A DNA stretch of 64,000 nt, taken from contig NZ_JACJVN010000051.1 of the NCBI RefSeq assembly GCF_014212015.1, positions 19,182 to 83,181 on the forward strand, written 5' to 3'. The position numbers and the translations under genes were made by a program. The stretch's first letter is position 1. Each line of letters begins with the position of its first letter. Positions 1 to 9,433 of this stretch are shown one piece after another. The notes under the pieces were generated by a model. That model worked only from the letters and a program-made list of their open reading frames with translations, was not told the DNA's origin and ran no database searches. The stretch is from Cohnella lubricantis (GTDB taxonomy: Bacteria > Bacillota > Bacilli > Paenibacillales > Paenibacillaceae).

Positions 1-371
1 GCGTAATCGCCGGCTAGCTTGGACAGCAGATGTTCTGCGCCATCCTCGAAGATGCTCGAGCCGCAGAAGTATTGCCAATAGGTCGCCGCGAGCCGTTCGT
101 GCAGATGCTCTTCGGTCCCCGCAAGCGCGTCCCGGAAGGAGAACTTCAGCACGTCCGGCATCGACTTCACGCTGCCTCCGCCGACGAAGTCGAACCAATG
201 CCGAGCGTTATGCTCCGTGTAGGCCTGCCAGAACGAGCTCCAGCCAGCCGGGTCGTCTTCGAACAAGTCATGATCCTTGCACGTCCGCTTCATCGACTCC
301 AATTCGGACGCCGAATAGTTAAGTAGCGTGTTGTCAAGGTCGAATAATACTGCTTTGTAGATTCGTGCCAT
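1..371 (-). CDS. HAD-family hydrolase, YjjG-like (C-terminus cut by window edge)
   Basis: The first 123 codons of a haloacid-dehalogenase-type phosphatase are visible; the rest lies outside the window. The N-terminus carries motif I, VLFDLDNTLL, whose two Asp residues form the phosphoaspartyl nucleophile and the acid/base in this family. It is followed by a helical cap-like stretch (residues about 15-110). The start ATG at 371 is preceded by GGGAGGAG. The cap and motif I resemble YjjG-type nucleotidases, which dephosphorylate pyrimidine nucleotides and non-canonical analogues, but substrate cannot be read from this fragment. It follows the GH105 operon on the same strand, separated by a hairpin. 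Confidence 0.75.
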   Translation of the reverse strand, partial: MARIYKAVLFDLDNTLLNYSASELESMKRTCKDHDLFEDDPAGWSSFWQAYTEHNARHWFDFVGGGSVKSMPDVLKFSFRDALAGTEEHLHERLAATYWQYFCGSSIFEDGAEHLLSKLAGDY

Positions 372-499
372 CCTTAGACTTTCTTCTCCTCCCGTCAAGA
401 GCCTAATTCACATTCACATCCACATTCTACCACACCACTAGCAGACATCTCCGCTGCATCTTCTTCCCCCCGCCCAGCGGCGGCTCGCCTCCAACCCAA

Positions 500-540
500 G
501 GAAGCCGAGCTGCGGAATAGCACCCGCAAGCCCGGCTTCC
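500..540 (-). terminator. probable terminator after the GH105 operon
   Basis: Inverted repeat with 8-bp GC-rich outer arms (GGAAGCCG / CGGCTTCC) and a further inner stem with one bulge. On the minus strand it is followed by TTGGGTTGG, a weak T-rich tail. It lies 60 bp past the GH105 stop codon and before the HAD gene. Confidence 0.5.
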
Positions 541-599
541 TCATCCAATTCAAATAACTGGACCATATTCCCGCTTCTCCACGTTATTTGATCTAATCG

Positions 600-1712
600 C
601 TAGACCAAATCCCGCATCTCCACGCTGGCCATCACGAACGCGCCGACGCCGTGCAGATCGTTGCGGCTGGTCGGCCGGGTGACATAGTTCTCGTAGTCGC
701 CCGCCGAGGTGCCGATGCAGATGTTCGGCAGCGTGAACGCCACCTCCCCGCTCGCCGCAGCGATCGCATCCGTCAATCCGCGGTAGCCGAGACGCGCGGC
801 CTCCAGACACTCGCCGCCCGCAATGCCTTGCTTGACCCCCTTGGCCAGCGCGTAGACGAACAAGCTCGAACAGGACGTCTCCAGCCAATTGTCCGGCAGC
901 GTTCCCTTGTCTACAACCTGGTGCCACAAGCCGCTCTTCCCATCCTGATAACGGACAATCGCCCTCAGGAATTCCCGCTGCGCCTCCTCCAGCTCCGAAC
1001 GCTGCCCCGGGCCCATATTGTCCGGCAGCAGCTCAAGCATGTGCGCGAGCGCCAGCCCGTACCAGCCGAGCGATCTTCCCCAGAACTCGGGCGAGCAGCC
1101 GGTCTGCGCATTCGCCCAAGACATGCGCCGGCTCTCGTCCCAGGCGTGATACAGCAGCCCGGTTCGAGGATCGCGCATATGCCGGCGCATCAGCTTCGCC
1201 TGGTGCAGCGCCGTCGCAGCCAGCTCTGCGTCTCCATACATGCGCGCGTACTTCAAGGCGAACACGCCGCCCATGTACAACCCGTCCAGCCACATCTGAT
1301 ATGGATACTTATCCTTGTGCCAGAATCCGCCCTCGCTCGTCCGGTTCAGCGTGCCGAACAGCGCCCTCAGCTTGCCGGCGGCCGCGCGATACTTGGCGAG
1401 GCCCGTCCGTTCATGCAGCCGGAACAGCAGCAGTCCCGCCTGAACGGCGTCCAGCTCGTCCCGAGCAAAGTGGAAGTTACCGAAGTCGTCCACCAAGCCG
1501 TCGACATACCCCCGAATGTAATCGTCGTAGCGGTCTTCCCGCACGACCCCCCACAGCTGCTCCATCCCGCACAGGAACACGCCTTGATGGTAATGCCAGC
1601 GATGCGCGGGAGGCAGCTCCCCAGGCGCATAGTCTCGCATCAAGGCATCGCAGGCGGCTCGCGCCCATTCAATCGGCGTGCTTGCATTCTTCGCCGTGTA
1701 TTCTCTCTCCAT
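600..1712 (-). CDS. Glycoside hydrolase family 105 (unsaturated rhamnogalacturonyl hydrolase)
   Basis: 370-residue cytoplasmic enzyme of the YteR/RhiN family. These remove the 4,5-unsaturated uronic acid from oligosaccharides left by pectate or rhamnogalacturonan lyases. Family residues are visible: Asp88 in the RDELDAVQAG stretch and Asp143 in MWLDGLYMGG, the general acid in YteR, plus FWGRSLGWY near residue 210. There is no signal peptide, so the substrate must be imported first, which fits the ABC permeases directly upstream. The frame stays open to 1958, but that overlaps the permease gene; ATG at 1712 has GGAGGT 7 bases upstream and is preferred. Exact sugar specificity is inferred from family only. 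Confidence 0.88.
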   Translation of the reverse strand: MEREYTAKNASTPIEWARAACDALMRDYAPGELPPAHRWHYHQGVFLCGMEQLWGVVREDRYDDYIRGYVDGLVDDFGNFHFARDELDAVQAGLLLFRLHERTGLAKYRAAAGKLRALFGTLNRTSEGGFWHKDKYPYQMWLDGLYMGGVFALKYARMYGDAELAATALHQAKLMRRHMRDPRTGLLYHAWDESRRMSWANAQTGCSPEFWGRSLGWYGLALAHMLELLPDNMGPGQRSELEEAQREFLRAIVRYQDGKSGLWHQVVDKGTLPDNWLETSCSSLFVYALAKGVKQGIAGGECLEAARLGYRGLTDAIAAASGEVAFTLPNICIGTSAGDYENYVTRPTSRNDLHGVGAFVMASVEMRDLV

Positions 1713-1750
1713 CTCCAATACCTCCACCTTCCACTCCGGCAGACTGGCTG

Positions 1751-2626
1751 TCAGCCCTTCACCGAGCCGAGCAGCGCGCCCTTGGCGAAGTGCTTCTGCA
1801 AGAACGGATAGACGAGCAGAATGGGCAGCGTGGCGACGACAATAACCGCCATCTTCACCGCCTGATCCGGAGGCGGCACTGCCGAATCCAGATCCGAGCT
1901 GAACTCGAAGCCGCTGGCCAGCACGACGATCTGCCGGAGCAGCACTTGAATCGGCCACATCTTGCTATCGTTCAAATACAAGATCGCATTCAAGTACGTG
2001 TTCCAGTACGTGACCGCGTAGAAGAGCGAGATCGTCGCGATTGCCGGCATCGAGAGCGGCAGCACGATGCGGAACAGGATGCCGAAGTCGCTGCACCCAT
2101 CGATTTTGGCCGACTCCTCCAGCCCCTCGGGGATGTTCTGGAAGAAGTTTTTTAAGATAATCATGTTGAAGGCATTGATCGTCAGCGGCAGCACCAGCGC
2201 TGCGTAGTTATCGATCAGATGCAGCTCCTTAACGACGAGGAATGTCGGGATGAGCCCGCCGTTGAACAGCATCGTGAACACGACGAGGAACATGAGCGCC
2301 CGGCGTCCGTCCAGATCTCTGCGGGACAGGCCGTAGGCCATCATCGACGAGATCAGCATGCTGAACAGCGTTCCGAACACCGTGACGCCGATCGAGACCG
2401 CCATCGCCCGGAAGATCGTGGACGTGGAGAAGATGAATCGGTAAGCCTCCAAGCTCCAGTCCGTCGGTATCAGAATGAATCTGCGAACCGCCAATTCCGC
2501 GTTCGTCGTGAAGGAGCCCGCGAGAACATGAATAAACGGCAGCACGGTTATGAGGGCAATCAGCGTCAGCAGTCCGAAATTCACGATGCCGAAGACTCTG
2601 CCGCCGATCGTGCGATCCTCCACCAT
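1751..2626 (-). CDS. Carbohydrate ABC transporter permease, LplC/YtcP type
   Basis: 291-residue inner-membrane subunit of a CUT1-type sugar importer with six predicted membrane spans. The cytoplasmic EAA loop, which docks the ATPase, is at about residues 165-195 (EGLEESAKIDGCSDFGILFRI). It sits between the partner permease (24-bp gap) and GH105 (38-bp gap) in one transcription unit. No ATP-binding subunit is encoded in the locus; in related bacilli a shared MsmX-type ATPase serves many such importers, and that is inferred here. Likely cargo is an unsaturated rhamnogalacturonan oligosaccharide, judging from the GH105 neighbour. Confidence 0.9.
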   Translation of the reverse strand: MVEDRTIGGRVFGIVNFGLLTLIALITVLPFIHVLAGSFTTNAELAVRRFILIPTDWSLEAYRFIFSTSTIFRAMAVSIGVTVFGTLFSMLISSMMAYGLSRRDLDGRRALMFLVVFTMLFNGGLIPTFLVVKELHLIDNYAALVLPLTINAFNMIILKNFFQNIPEGLEESAKIDGCSDFGILFRIVLPLSMPAIATISLFYAVTYWNTYLNAILYLNDSKMWPIQVLLRQIVVLASGFEFSSDLDSAVPPPDQAVKMAVIVVATLPILLVYPFLQKHFAKGALLGSVKG

Positions 2627-2650
2627 CCGCTTCCCTCCTCTCTGTCTGTC

Positions 2651-3598
2651 TTAGTAGACGCCTTCTTCGCCCATTCGCTTCGCAAGCCGGTTCGCCAGCA
2701 CGACCAGAACGAGGCCGACGATCGATTTGAAGAAGCCGATGGCCGTGCTGTAGCTGAACTTCATCTGCTGCAGACCCGCCGTATATACGTACGTATCGAT
2801 GATCTCCGCGACGCTGCGATTCATCGAGTTCAGCAGCAGGTAGACATGCTCGAAGCCGAGCTCCAACACATCGCCGATCTTCAGAATGAGCAGGACGATA
2901 ATAACGCTGCGGATCGCCGGAAGCGTGATATGCCAGATCTGGCGCAGTCTCCCCGCTCCATCCATTCTGGCTGCCTCATACAGCTGCGGGTCTATAGAAG
3001 CGATGGCCGCCAAGTAGATGATCGTTCCCCAGCCGGCCTCCCGCCAGATCACCTGAATGATGTACATGGGACGGAACCACTCTGCGCTCAGCAGGAAGTT
3101 GACCTTCTGGAGCCCCAGGCTCGCCAGCAGTTCATTGATCATGCCGCCGTCCATCGTGAGCATAACATAGCTGATTGAGACGATAATGACCCATGACATG
3201 AAGTGCGGCAAGTAGATCAGCGTCTGGAAGAATCGCTTGAACAATTGAAGCCGAACTTCATTCAGCATGAGCGCCAGGATGATCGGAATCGGAAAGTAGA
3301 AGACGAGATTCATCCCGAACAGAATGAGCGTATTCGTCAGAATGTTGACGAAGTCGGGCTCGGTGAACAGACGCTTGAAGTGCTCGAAGCCGACCCACTC
3401 GCTGCCCAGAATGCCGTCGAACGGCTTGTAATCTTGGAACGAGATGATCAGACCGTACATCGGTGCATATTTGAAAATAAGAAAATAAAGCAGGCCCGGC
3501 AGTATCATGACATACAGCCACTTATTGCGAGCGAGCCGCTTGGATAACCGGCTCTGCGTCCCGTGGACCGGGCCCTGCCGGACGTTCGCTTCCCGCAT
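2651..3598 (-). CDS. Carbohydrate ABC transporter permease, LplB/YteP type
   Basis: 315-residue membrane subunit pairing with the LplC-like permease just downstream. After a basic N-terminal tail the first span starts near residue 28 (WLYVMILPGLLYFLIF). The EAA loop follows the YEAARMDGAGRLRQIWHITLP motif at about residues 210-230. It is the first permease of the operon, separated from the solute-binding lipoprotein by 74 bp holding a GC-rich hairpin. Members of this family import complex oligosaccharides in Paenibacillaceae. Confidence 0.9.
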   Translation of the reverse strand: MREANVRQGPVHGTQSRLSKRLARNKWLYVMILPGLLYFLIFKYAPMYGLIISFQDYKPFDGILGSEWVGFEHFKRLFTEPDFVNILTNTLILFGMNLVFYFPIPIILALMLNEVRLQLFKRFFQTLIYLPHFMSWVIIVSISYVMLTMDGGMINELLASLGLQKVNFLLSAEWFRPMYIIQVIWREAGWGTIIYLAAIASIDPQLYEAARMDGAGRLRQIWHITLPAIRSVIIVLLILKIGDVLELGFEHVYLLLNSMNRSVAEIIDTYVYTAGLQQMKFSYSTAIGFFKSIVGLVLVVLANRLAKRMGEEGVY

Positions 3599-3628
3599 GG
3601 CGATCTTCCTCTCTGTGCCCGCGTGAAC

Positions 3629-3659
3629 CGGCAGGCCGCCTCAGGAAGGCCGCCTGCCG
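3629..3659 (-). other. Intercistronic hairpin between binding protein and permeases
   Basis: CGGCAGG and CCTGCCG form a perfect 7-bp stem, with further GC pairs possible inside. No T-run follows on the minus strand. Such stem-loops after a binding-protein gene commonly protect the upstream mRNA or limit read-through, giving more binding protein than permease. That role is inferred. Confidence 0.5.
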
Positions 3660-3672
3660 TCAGCCGGTGCGC

Positions 3673-5226
3673 TTACTGCTTATAAGCCGCGTTGAACTCT
3701 TCGATGATCTTGTCTCCTCCGCGGCTCTTCCACTCCTCGACCGCCTTGTCGAAGCCGGCTTTATCCAGATTGCCGTAGATGTACTGGTAGGTCGCGTCCG
3801 TTATCAGGGTTTGCAGCTCCTGCCCTCTCTCCGTGAAGGTCTCGGAGTCGAGCGCGGTCGTCGGATCGTGAATCGCGATCTTCTCGTTCTCGATAATGAA
3901 CTCTTCCGCGTGAATGCGCCCTTCCAGCGTGTTGTAGCTCTCGTACATGCCGTTCGTCTCCGCTTCGCCGATGACGCTGTCCTTATAGCCCTTCACTTCG
4001 CGCTCGACCAGGTCTTTGTCGTCCGACACCTTGGCCTTGCCGTCGACGACGGTGTAGTGCGTGCCCTCGATTCCCCAATACATCAGATTGGCGACTTCCG
4101 GCGTCATCATCTTGTCGAAGAACGCGAGCACCTTCTTCAGCTCCGCCTCATCCTTGATCGCCGACTTCGGGAACAGCAGCACATTGTTATACCCCGGGAT
4201 CGCCCAGGTGGTCGCCTTGCCGTCCGGACCTTTAATTAACGCTTGGGTATCCAGCACGGCGGTCGGGACATTCTTGATCAAGTCCTTGTTCAGCGAATCG
4301 ATATCCTGCATGGAGCCGATATAGAGGCCGGCCTTGCCGCTCGTCAGCAGGTTAACCGAATCCGTCTTGCTCGTCGCGGCGAAGTCTTGATTCATTGCCT
4401 TCGCGTCGCGAATCTCCTTCATAATATCCATGGCGGCAACATATTGCGGGAACATGAATTCGGGCTGCAACTGGCCGTCCTTCTCCCCCCAGTTGTTCGG
4501 CGTGCCGAGCCAGGAGGCAAGCGTCTTGAACGCGCCGTAGATGAGATCGTTGCGGTCCGTCAGGCCGATCGTGTCGGGTTGGCCGTTGCCGTCCGGGTCG
4601 TTCTCGGTGAACGCCTTCGCCATCGCGACCACTTCGTCGACCGTCTCCGGCGCCTTCAAGTTCAGCTTGTCTGCCCAATCCTTGCGGTAGATCAGCCCCT
4701 GCCGGGCCAGCGGCCTGCCGATATACAGCGAGTACAGCTTGCCGTCTACCTTCGTATTGTCGAGTATTTGCGGCTTCAGCTTGCTCAGGTTAGGGAACTC
4801 GCTCAGGTAAGGGCCGATCTCCCAGAACTGCCCGTCGCGAATCGCTCCTTTCATCTGGACGAACGTGGCTTGATTCTTTAAATACGTCACATCGGGCAGC
4901 GATCCGGTAGCGAGCGTAGAAGCCAGCTTCTCCTCATAGGTGTCGGCCGGGAAGAATTGATAGGTCAGCTTCGTGTTGGTCAGCTTCTCCAGCTCTTTCT
5001 TGATCGTATCCGGCGGCGTCTCCGCCACATTAAGCGGGAGCATGATCGTAATCTCCGTCGGCTTCTCCTCCGATGGAGAAGGCGCTGCGGCCGAAGACTC
5101 CGGCGAAGACGAGCTTCCGCCTGCGGAAGGCTCCTCTTGCCCGTTGTTCTCCTTGCTCGCGCATCCTGCCAGCAACGCGGTTATCATCGCGGCGCTGAGC
5201 AGCAGCGGCAACCCTCTTCTTGACAT
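3673..5226 (-). CDS. Extracellular solute-binding lipoprotein, LplA type (first paralogue)
   Basis: 517-residue lipoprotein. It has a signal peptide ending at a lipobox (LLAGC, Cys22), then a Ser/Glu-rich linker and a two-lobed sugar-binding fold. A DPDGNGQPD loop near the middle resembles the calcium-binding loop of alginate/rhamnogalacturonan binding proteins (AlgQ, YtcQ). The frame opens at 5241, but the GGAGGT lies just upstream of ATG 5226, so the shorter start is chosen. It feeds the two permeases downstream. The gene upstream (5409-6923) encodes a clear paralogue. Confidence 0.9.
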   Translation of the reverse strand: MSRRGLPLLLSAAMITALLAGCASKENNGQEEPSAGGSSSSPESSAAAPSPSEEKPTEITIMLPLNVAETPPDTIKKELEKLTNTKLTYQFFPADTYEEKLASTLATGSLPDVTYLKNQATFVQMKGAIRDGQFWEIGPYLSEFPNLSKLKPQILDNTKVDGKLYSLYIGRPLARQGLIYRKDWADKLNLKAPETVDEVVAMAKAFTENDPDGNGQPDTIGLTDRNDLIYGAFKTLASWLGTPNNWGEKDGQLQPEFMFPQYVAAMDIMKEIRDAKAMNQDFAATSKTDSVNLLTSGKAGLYIGSMQDIDSLNKDLIKNVPTAVLDTQALIKGPDGKATTWAIPGYNNVLLFPKSAIKDEAELKKVLAFFDKMMTPEVANLMYWGIEGTHYTVVDGKAKVSDDKDLVEREVKGYKDSVIGEAETNGMYESYNTLEGRIHAEEFIIENEKIAIHDPTTALDSETFTERGQELQTLITDATYQYIYGNLDKAGFDKAVEEWKSRGGDKIIEEFNAAYKQ

Positions 5227-5377
5227 TCGCATGACCTCCATATAGTTGTGGTGAGAACGTATTCAATCCACAGCATACGAGGCTGCCGGAATTACCGATA
5301 TAATCATTCCGTTAGAACTCGCCCGCCGGCGGCCTATCTGAACAAATGATTATGAGGAGAATGTTGGGCTGCCAGAC

Positions 5378-5408
5378 AAAAAAAAAGGCGTCGGGGATGT
5401 CCCGACGC
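5378..5408 (-). terminator. Rho-independent terminator of the second binding-protein gene
   Basis: Perfect 8-bp stem GCGTCGGG / CCCGACGC with a 5-base loop, followed on the minus strand by nine T residues. It begins immediately at the stop codon of the gene ending at 5409, so that gene is transcriptionally separated from the downstream lplA-like gene. Confidence 0.92.
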
Positions 5409-6923
5409 TTACGGTCCGAAGTAGGCCTGCTCGTATTCCTGAATGATCTGGCTGCCCCCGGCGCGCTTCCACTTGTCGATCTCCTTCCGGAAGCCGGCTT
5501 CGTCTATCTGTCCCAAGATATAATGATAGGTCGCATCCGTCACGATTCTGTACAGCTCCGTCCCCTTCTCGTCGTAGGTCGGCGAATCCAATTGGGCGGT
5601 CGGATCCCGGACGAGGAACTTCTCGTTATCCGACACGAGCCGCTCGGCTTCCTCCAGCAGCGGGTCCTGTCCCGCCACCTTCATGAGATTCGGATTGCTA
5701 AGATCCGCGATCATTAACGTATACAGCGAACCGATCTCGTCCACCCGCAGCTGGGTCGTCTCCTCCGGCAAATATACCTTGTCGCCCTCCTTCACATGAT
5801 GCCGGCCTTCGACCCCGTACTTCATCAGATTGGCGACGTCCGAATCCATGGTCCGGTCGAAGAACTGCAGGACGAGCTTCAGCTCCTCCTCCGTCTTGAT
5901 CGCATTCTTGGAGAACAAGAATAAGCCGTTGAAATTCGGAATCGACCAGACCCGGTAACCGTCAGGCCCTTCGACCCGGTTCACCAGCGTGAAGGAAGCC
6001 TTCGGATTCACCCGCTTCGCTTCGATCGACAATCGCTGCACGTCCGTCATGCTGCCGATATAAGCGCCGGCCTTGCCTTGAATGAGCATGTTCCGCTGAA
6101 CATCCTTGCTCGTGACGGCGAAGTCCGAATTGACGAGCTTCTCCTCGTAGAGCCGCCGCATGTAATTCATCGTGTCCACATATGCCTTCGTCTCGAATTC
6201 CGGTACGAGCTTCCGATTCTCCACACCCCAATTGTTGGGCGTCCCAAAGTACGAGCTCAGCGTCTTGAACGCGCCGAATACGAGATCGTCCCGATCCGTC
6301 AAGCCGATCGTGTCTTCCCGCCCGTTCCGATCCGGATCGCCGTAGGTGAACTGGCGCAGCACCTCATACAGCTCGTCCAGCGTTGCCGGCTTCCGAAGCT
6401 GCAGTTCGTCGAGCCAATCCTGACGCAGGATGATTCCCTGGCGGGAGGAGGGGCGTTCCGTGTACAAGCCGTAGATGTTGCCGTCCACAGCCGTCTGCTT
6501 CAGAATGCTCTCGCTCAAGCGCCTCAGATTCGGATAGTCGTTCAGATAGCCGCCGATCTCCCAGAACGCTCCCGACCGAATGGCATTCTTCATGAGAATA
6601 TAGTCTGTGTACTTCACGAACGTCGCCTTCTTGAGGGAATCCGAGGTGAGCGCCGTACTCATCTTGTCCGCATAGATCTCATCCGGCACCCACTCGATGG
6701 ACAGGTGAACGCCGGTCAATTGCTCGATGCTGCGGATGATGCCCGGATCCGGTTCGTTCGGGAAATGAAGCGGCGCCATGATGGTCACCGTCGGCGCATT
6801 CCCGCCTGCCATCGCTTGCTGAGACTGATCCGAGCGGGCGCACGATGGGAGCAGAACCAATAGAAGCGCGCACGAGACGATTAGGCTCGCCCCGGCCATG
6901 CGTCCGATCCGTAAGCGAATCAT
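5409..6923 (-). CDS. Extracellular solute-binding lipoprotein, LplA type (second paralogue)
   Basis: 504-residue lipoprotein with lipobox LLPSC (Cys28), similar along its length to the binding protein encoded downstream. For example both have a DPD-x-NG-x-x-DTIGLTDR loop followed by GAFKTL and GTPNNWG. The start ATG at 6923 is preceded by AGGAGGGG; the frame extends to 6968 but without a ribosome site. It has its own terminator, so it is a separate single-gene unit next to the AraC-type regulator. It may deliver a related sugar to the same permeases, or present ligand to the divergent sensor; both are inferences. Confidence 0.88.
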   Translation of the reverse strand: MIRLRIGRMAGASLIVSCALLLVLLPSCARSDQSQQAMAGGNAPTVTIMAPLHFPNEPDPGIIRSIEQLTGVHLSIEWVPDEIYADKMSTALTSDSLKKATFVKYTDYILMKNAIRSGAFWEIGGYLNDYPNLRRLSESILKQTAVDGNIYGLYTERPSSRQGIILRQDWLDELQLRKPATLDELYEVLRQFTYGDPDRNGREDTIGLTDRDDLVFGAFKTLSSYFGTPNNWGVENRKLVPEFETKAYVDTMNYMRRLYEEKLVNSDFAVTSKDVQRNMLIQGKAGAYIGSMTDVQRLSIEAKRVNPKASFTLVNRVEGPDGYRVWSIPNFNGLFLFSKNAIKTEEELKLVLQFFDRTMDSDVANLMKYGVEGRHHVKEGDKVYLPEETTQLRVDEIGSLYTLMIADLSNPNLMKVAGQDPLLEEAERLVSDNEKFLVRDPTAQLDSPTYDEKGTELYRIVTDATYHYILGQIDEAGFRKEIDKWKRAGGSQIIQEYEQAYFGP

Positions 6924-6974
6924 GGCGTCCCCTCCTGAATCTGTTAAAATGATTATGAGATGAAGCAATGATTA

Positions 6975-7004
6975 TTGCTCCTTGCGGAGCCGGTATCCTA
7001 CAAT
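6975..7004 (+). promoter_or_regulatory. Putative sigma-A promoter of the AraC-type regulator
   Basis: TTGCTC and TACAAT hexamers with an 18-bp spacer, 35 bp upstream of the start codon at 7039, in the divergent region shared with the binding-protein gene. Confidence 0.5.
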
Positions 7005-7038
7005 GGAAGAAACCATTAGCTGAAGGTGGGAACGACAG

Positions 7039-9369
7039 ATGCGTTCCAGAAGCTTCCTAACCAAGCTTACCGTATTCGGATTCCTGCTCTGCACGCTTCC
7101 CGTACTGTTCATCGGCTACTTCTCCTATGCGACATCCTCAAGCGAAATTCAAAAACATGTAAATAAAGGCAACACACAGCTATTGATTCAAATTAATGCC
7201 AATGTAGAGCAAATCGTAACGACTGTCAATCACACCTTGAATCAGGTGATCAACTCCACCGTTCTCCAGAATGCGATGAGAAGCCCGCTGACGGTCAATG
7301 ACTTCAAGCTGTATAACGATCTCCGCAACGAGCTTCGCCACATGCAGTCCTTCGATACGCAATTGGAGGACGTCGTGCTCCTGAATGAGAAGCAGAATTG
7401 GATGGTCAAAAATTCTGGTTTGTACCGCTTTGATGAATACGCTTACAACAAGGAGCTGTCCGAGCTTCTGCACGGCCAGACCAACAACGCTTGGCTGCTC
7501 ACCCCGTCCAATTGGTTCTACAGCGAGGAGAATGCGAACAGCGTCAGCTGCCCGTTCGACCTTAGCTTGGTCAAGCGCCTGCCAGTGAACAGCCTGGCGC
7601 CGAGCAGCCTGATAATGGCCAACATTCCGGCCTGCAGCCTGCAGTCGGTTCTGCAGAACGAGACGGATGGCCGATCGGACACCATCATGGTGCTGGACGA
7701 CCAGAACCGCATTCTGCTTCATCCCGACTCTTCGCTGATCGGCCAGCCTGTATCTGCTGCAGGCTTCGACCGGATTGATGCCATAGGCCCGACATCCGGA
7801 CAATTCAAGGCGGAAGTCGACAATCAATCTTATTCCGTCGCTTATTATCGATCGCCCTATAATGGCTGGACCTATCTCTCCTTCACGTCAATAGCCGGGC
7901 TGACGAAGGAATCGGACAAGATCGGGCTCTACACGCTAAGCGTCTGCCTGCTCATGCTGCTGATGATGATGCTCTTCGCCTGGCTTGGCTCCCGTCGAAT
8001 CTATTCCCCCATTCAGAAGCTGCTGAAGCAGATCGATGACTGGCTGCCGGGCGCCAAGCGCGCAGGCTCGGACGAATTCCAGGTCATCGGAGAACAGATT
8101 CAACGGCTCTTCCAATCCCATTCAAGGCTGGAAGGGGAGATCCGTCAGCATCTGCATCAGGTCCGCACCTTCTATCTGATCCGCGCGTTCCAGGGCTCTG
8201 TTAAGAAGAGCCAGTTAACCGAACAGCTCTCGCGGTTCGGTTATCGCCAGCAGCTGGATGAATGGCAGGCAATGGCGGTCATTACGCTGCAGATCGACTC
8301 GCTCGAGGGCACCCGTTACGACAAGTCGGACGGCGACCTGCTGCTGTTCGCTGTCTGCAATATGATCGAGGAACTGATTAAGCCCCCGGATCGACTGGCT
8401 CCCGTCGTGATTGACCAGACGGTTGTGCTTTTGTATGGAAGCGCTGCCAATGAATCGCGCGCCTTCAACTCGACTTTGTATAGGGTGACCGAGAGTCTGC
8501 AGAGCCGCATTCAGGAGATTCTCGAGCTTACGGTCAGCATCGGAATGAGTCTCCCGTTCGAATCCGTTAAGCAGCTCGCCATCGCTTACCGGGAAGCGTT
8601 AGACGCCCTCAAGCACCGCCTGAAGCTCGGCGAGGGCATCGTCATTCAATACGGGAACGTCAACGCGGGCAAGCATTACATGAAGAACAACTACCCGGTC
8701 CTCGCGGAGAGCGAGCTGATCGACGCGATCAAGCTGGCTGACAGAGAGCGGGCGAAGGAATTGCTGGAGCGCGTCCTCCGCCCCGTCTTCGACGCCGATC
8801 TGTCGCCGCAGGAGTACCAGATTCCGCTAGCCCGATTGTTGAACGCGCTGCTGATGGCAATGCAGGAGTCGGGTATTGGCCTGCATCAGATTCGGCATGA
8901 CCAAAGCTCTATTTTCGAAGAGATGATCAAGCTGAACACCGTCCCCGAGATCGAAGATTGGTTCTGGACCGGCATCGTCCTTCCGTTGATCCGCATCTTC
9001 CGCGATCGTCAGCAGTCGCAGTATCACAACATCTCCGAGAAGATCATCGATCTGGTCCAGCGGCATTACGACACCGATCTGTCGCTGGAGGAATGCGCTA
9101 CGCGGCTGAATTACAACGCCAACTATTTAAGCAGCGTCTTCCGCAAAGAGACCGGCGTGTCGTTCAGCGAATATTTGACCGCCTACCGGTTCGGCATGGC
9201 GAAGCGATGGCTGACGGACACCGGCATGCCTGTTAAGGATATCGCCGCGCGGCTCCGATACAACAATCCGCAGAACTTCATCCGCTCCTTCCGCAAGCTG
9301 GAAGGCTTGACGCCGGGACAGTACCGGGACAAATTCGCCAAGGACAGCGGCATGTCCCTTGGGTCATAA
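7039..9369 (+). CDS. Membrane-bound AraC-family sensor-regulator
   Basis: 776-residue one-component regulator. It has a membrane span at about 10-30, an extracytoplasmic sensor region (about 31-290) and a second span at about 298-318 (a Leu/Met-rich run). A cytoplasmic segment follows, then two helix-turn-helix units of the AraC family over the last 100 residues (LSLEECATRLNYNANYLSSVF and VKDIAARLRYNNPQNFIRSF). Proteins of this layout are frequent in Paenibacillaceae next to LplABC importers and activate them in response to extracellular sugar. The divergent position relative to the binding-protein gene supports control of that locus. Start ATG with GAAGGTGGG upstream. Confidence 0.88.
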   Translation: MRSRSFLTKLTVFGFLLCTLPVLFIGYFSYATSSSEIQKHVNKGNTQLLIQINANVEQIVTTVNHTLNQVINSTVLQNAMRSPLTVNDFKLYNDLRNELRHMQSFDTQLEDVVLLNEKQNWMVKNSGLYRFDEYAYNKELSELLHGQTNNAWLLTPSNWFYSEENANSVSCPFDLSLVKRLPVNSLAPSSLIMANIPACSLQSVLQNETDGRSDTIMVLDDQNRILLHPDSSLIGQPVSAAGFDRIDAIGPTSGQFKAEVDNQSYSVAYYRSPYNGWTYLSFTSIAGLTKESDKIGLYTLSVCLLMLLMMMLFAWLGSRRIYSPIQKLLKQIDDWLPGAKRAGSDEFQVIGEQIQRLFQSHSRLEGEIRQHLHQVRTFYLIRAFQGSVKKSQLTEQLSRFGYRQQLDEWQAMAVITLQIDSLEGTRYDKSDGDLLLFAVCNMIEELIKPPDRLAPVVIDQTVVLLYGSAANESRAFNSTLYRVTESLQSRIQEILELTVSIGMSLPFESVKQLAIAYREALDALKHRLKLGEGIVIQYGNVNAGKHYMKNNYPVLAESELIDAIKLADRERAKELLERVLRPVFDADLSPQEYQIPLARLLNALLMAMQESGIGLHQIRHDQSSIFEEMIKLNTVPEIEDWFWTGIVLPLIRIFRDRQQSQYHNISEKIIDLVQRHYDTDLSLEECATRLNYNANYLSSVFRKETGVSFSEYLTAYRFGMAKRWLTDTGMPVKDIAARLRYNNPQNFIRSFRKLEGLTPGQYRDKFAKDSGMSLGS

Positions 9370-9373
9370 CGAG

Positions 9374-9396
9374 ACTCCGGCCGATGCGGCCGGAGT
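9374..9396. terminator. Hairpin between convergent regulator and dehydrogenase genes
   Basis: Perfect 9-bp stem ACTCCGGCC / GGCCGGAGT with loop GATGC, placed between two convergent stop codons. There is no T-run on either side, so termination strength is uncertain. Confidence 0.55.
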
Positions 9397-9433
9397 GTTG
9401 GCAGAAGTGCAGCATAAGAAGCTGGCGGTGACC

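Noticed and set aside
651..2155. Large antisense open frames opposite GH105, the permeases, the fad genes and the GH5 gene
   Set aside because: Expected shadows in high-GC coding DNA: no ribosome sites, biased Arg/Gln/His-rich composition, and clear homologous genes on the other strand.
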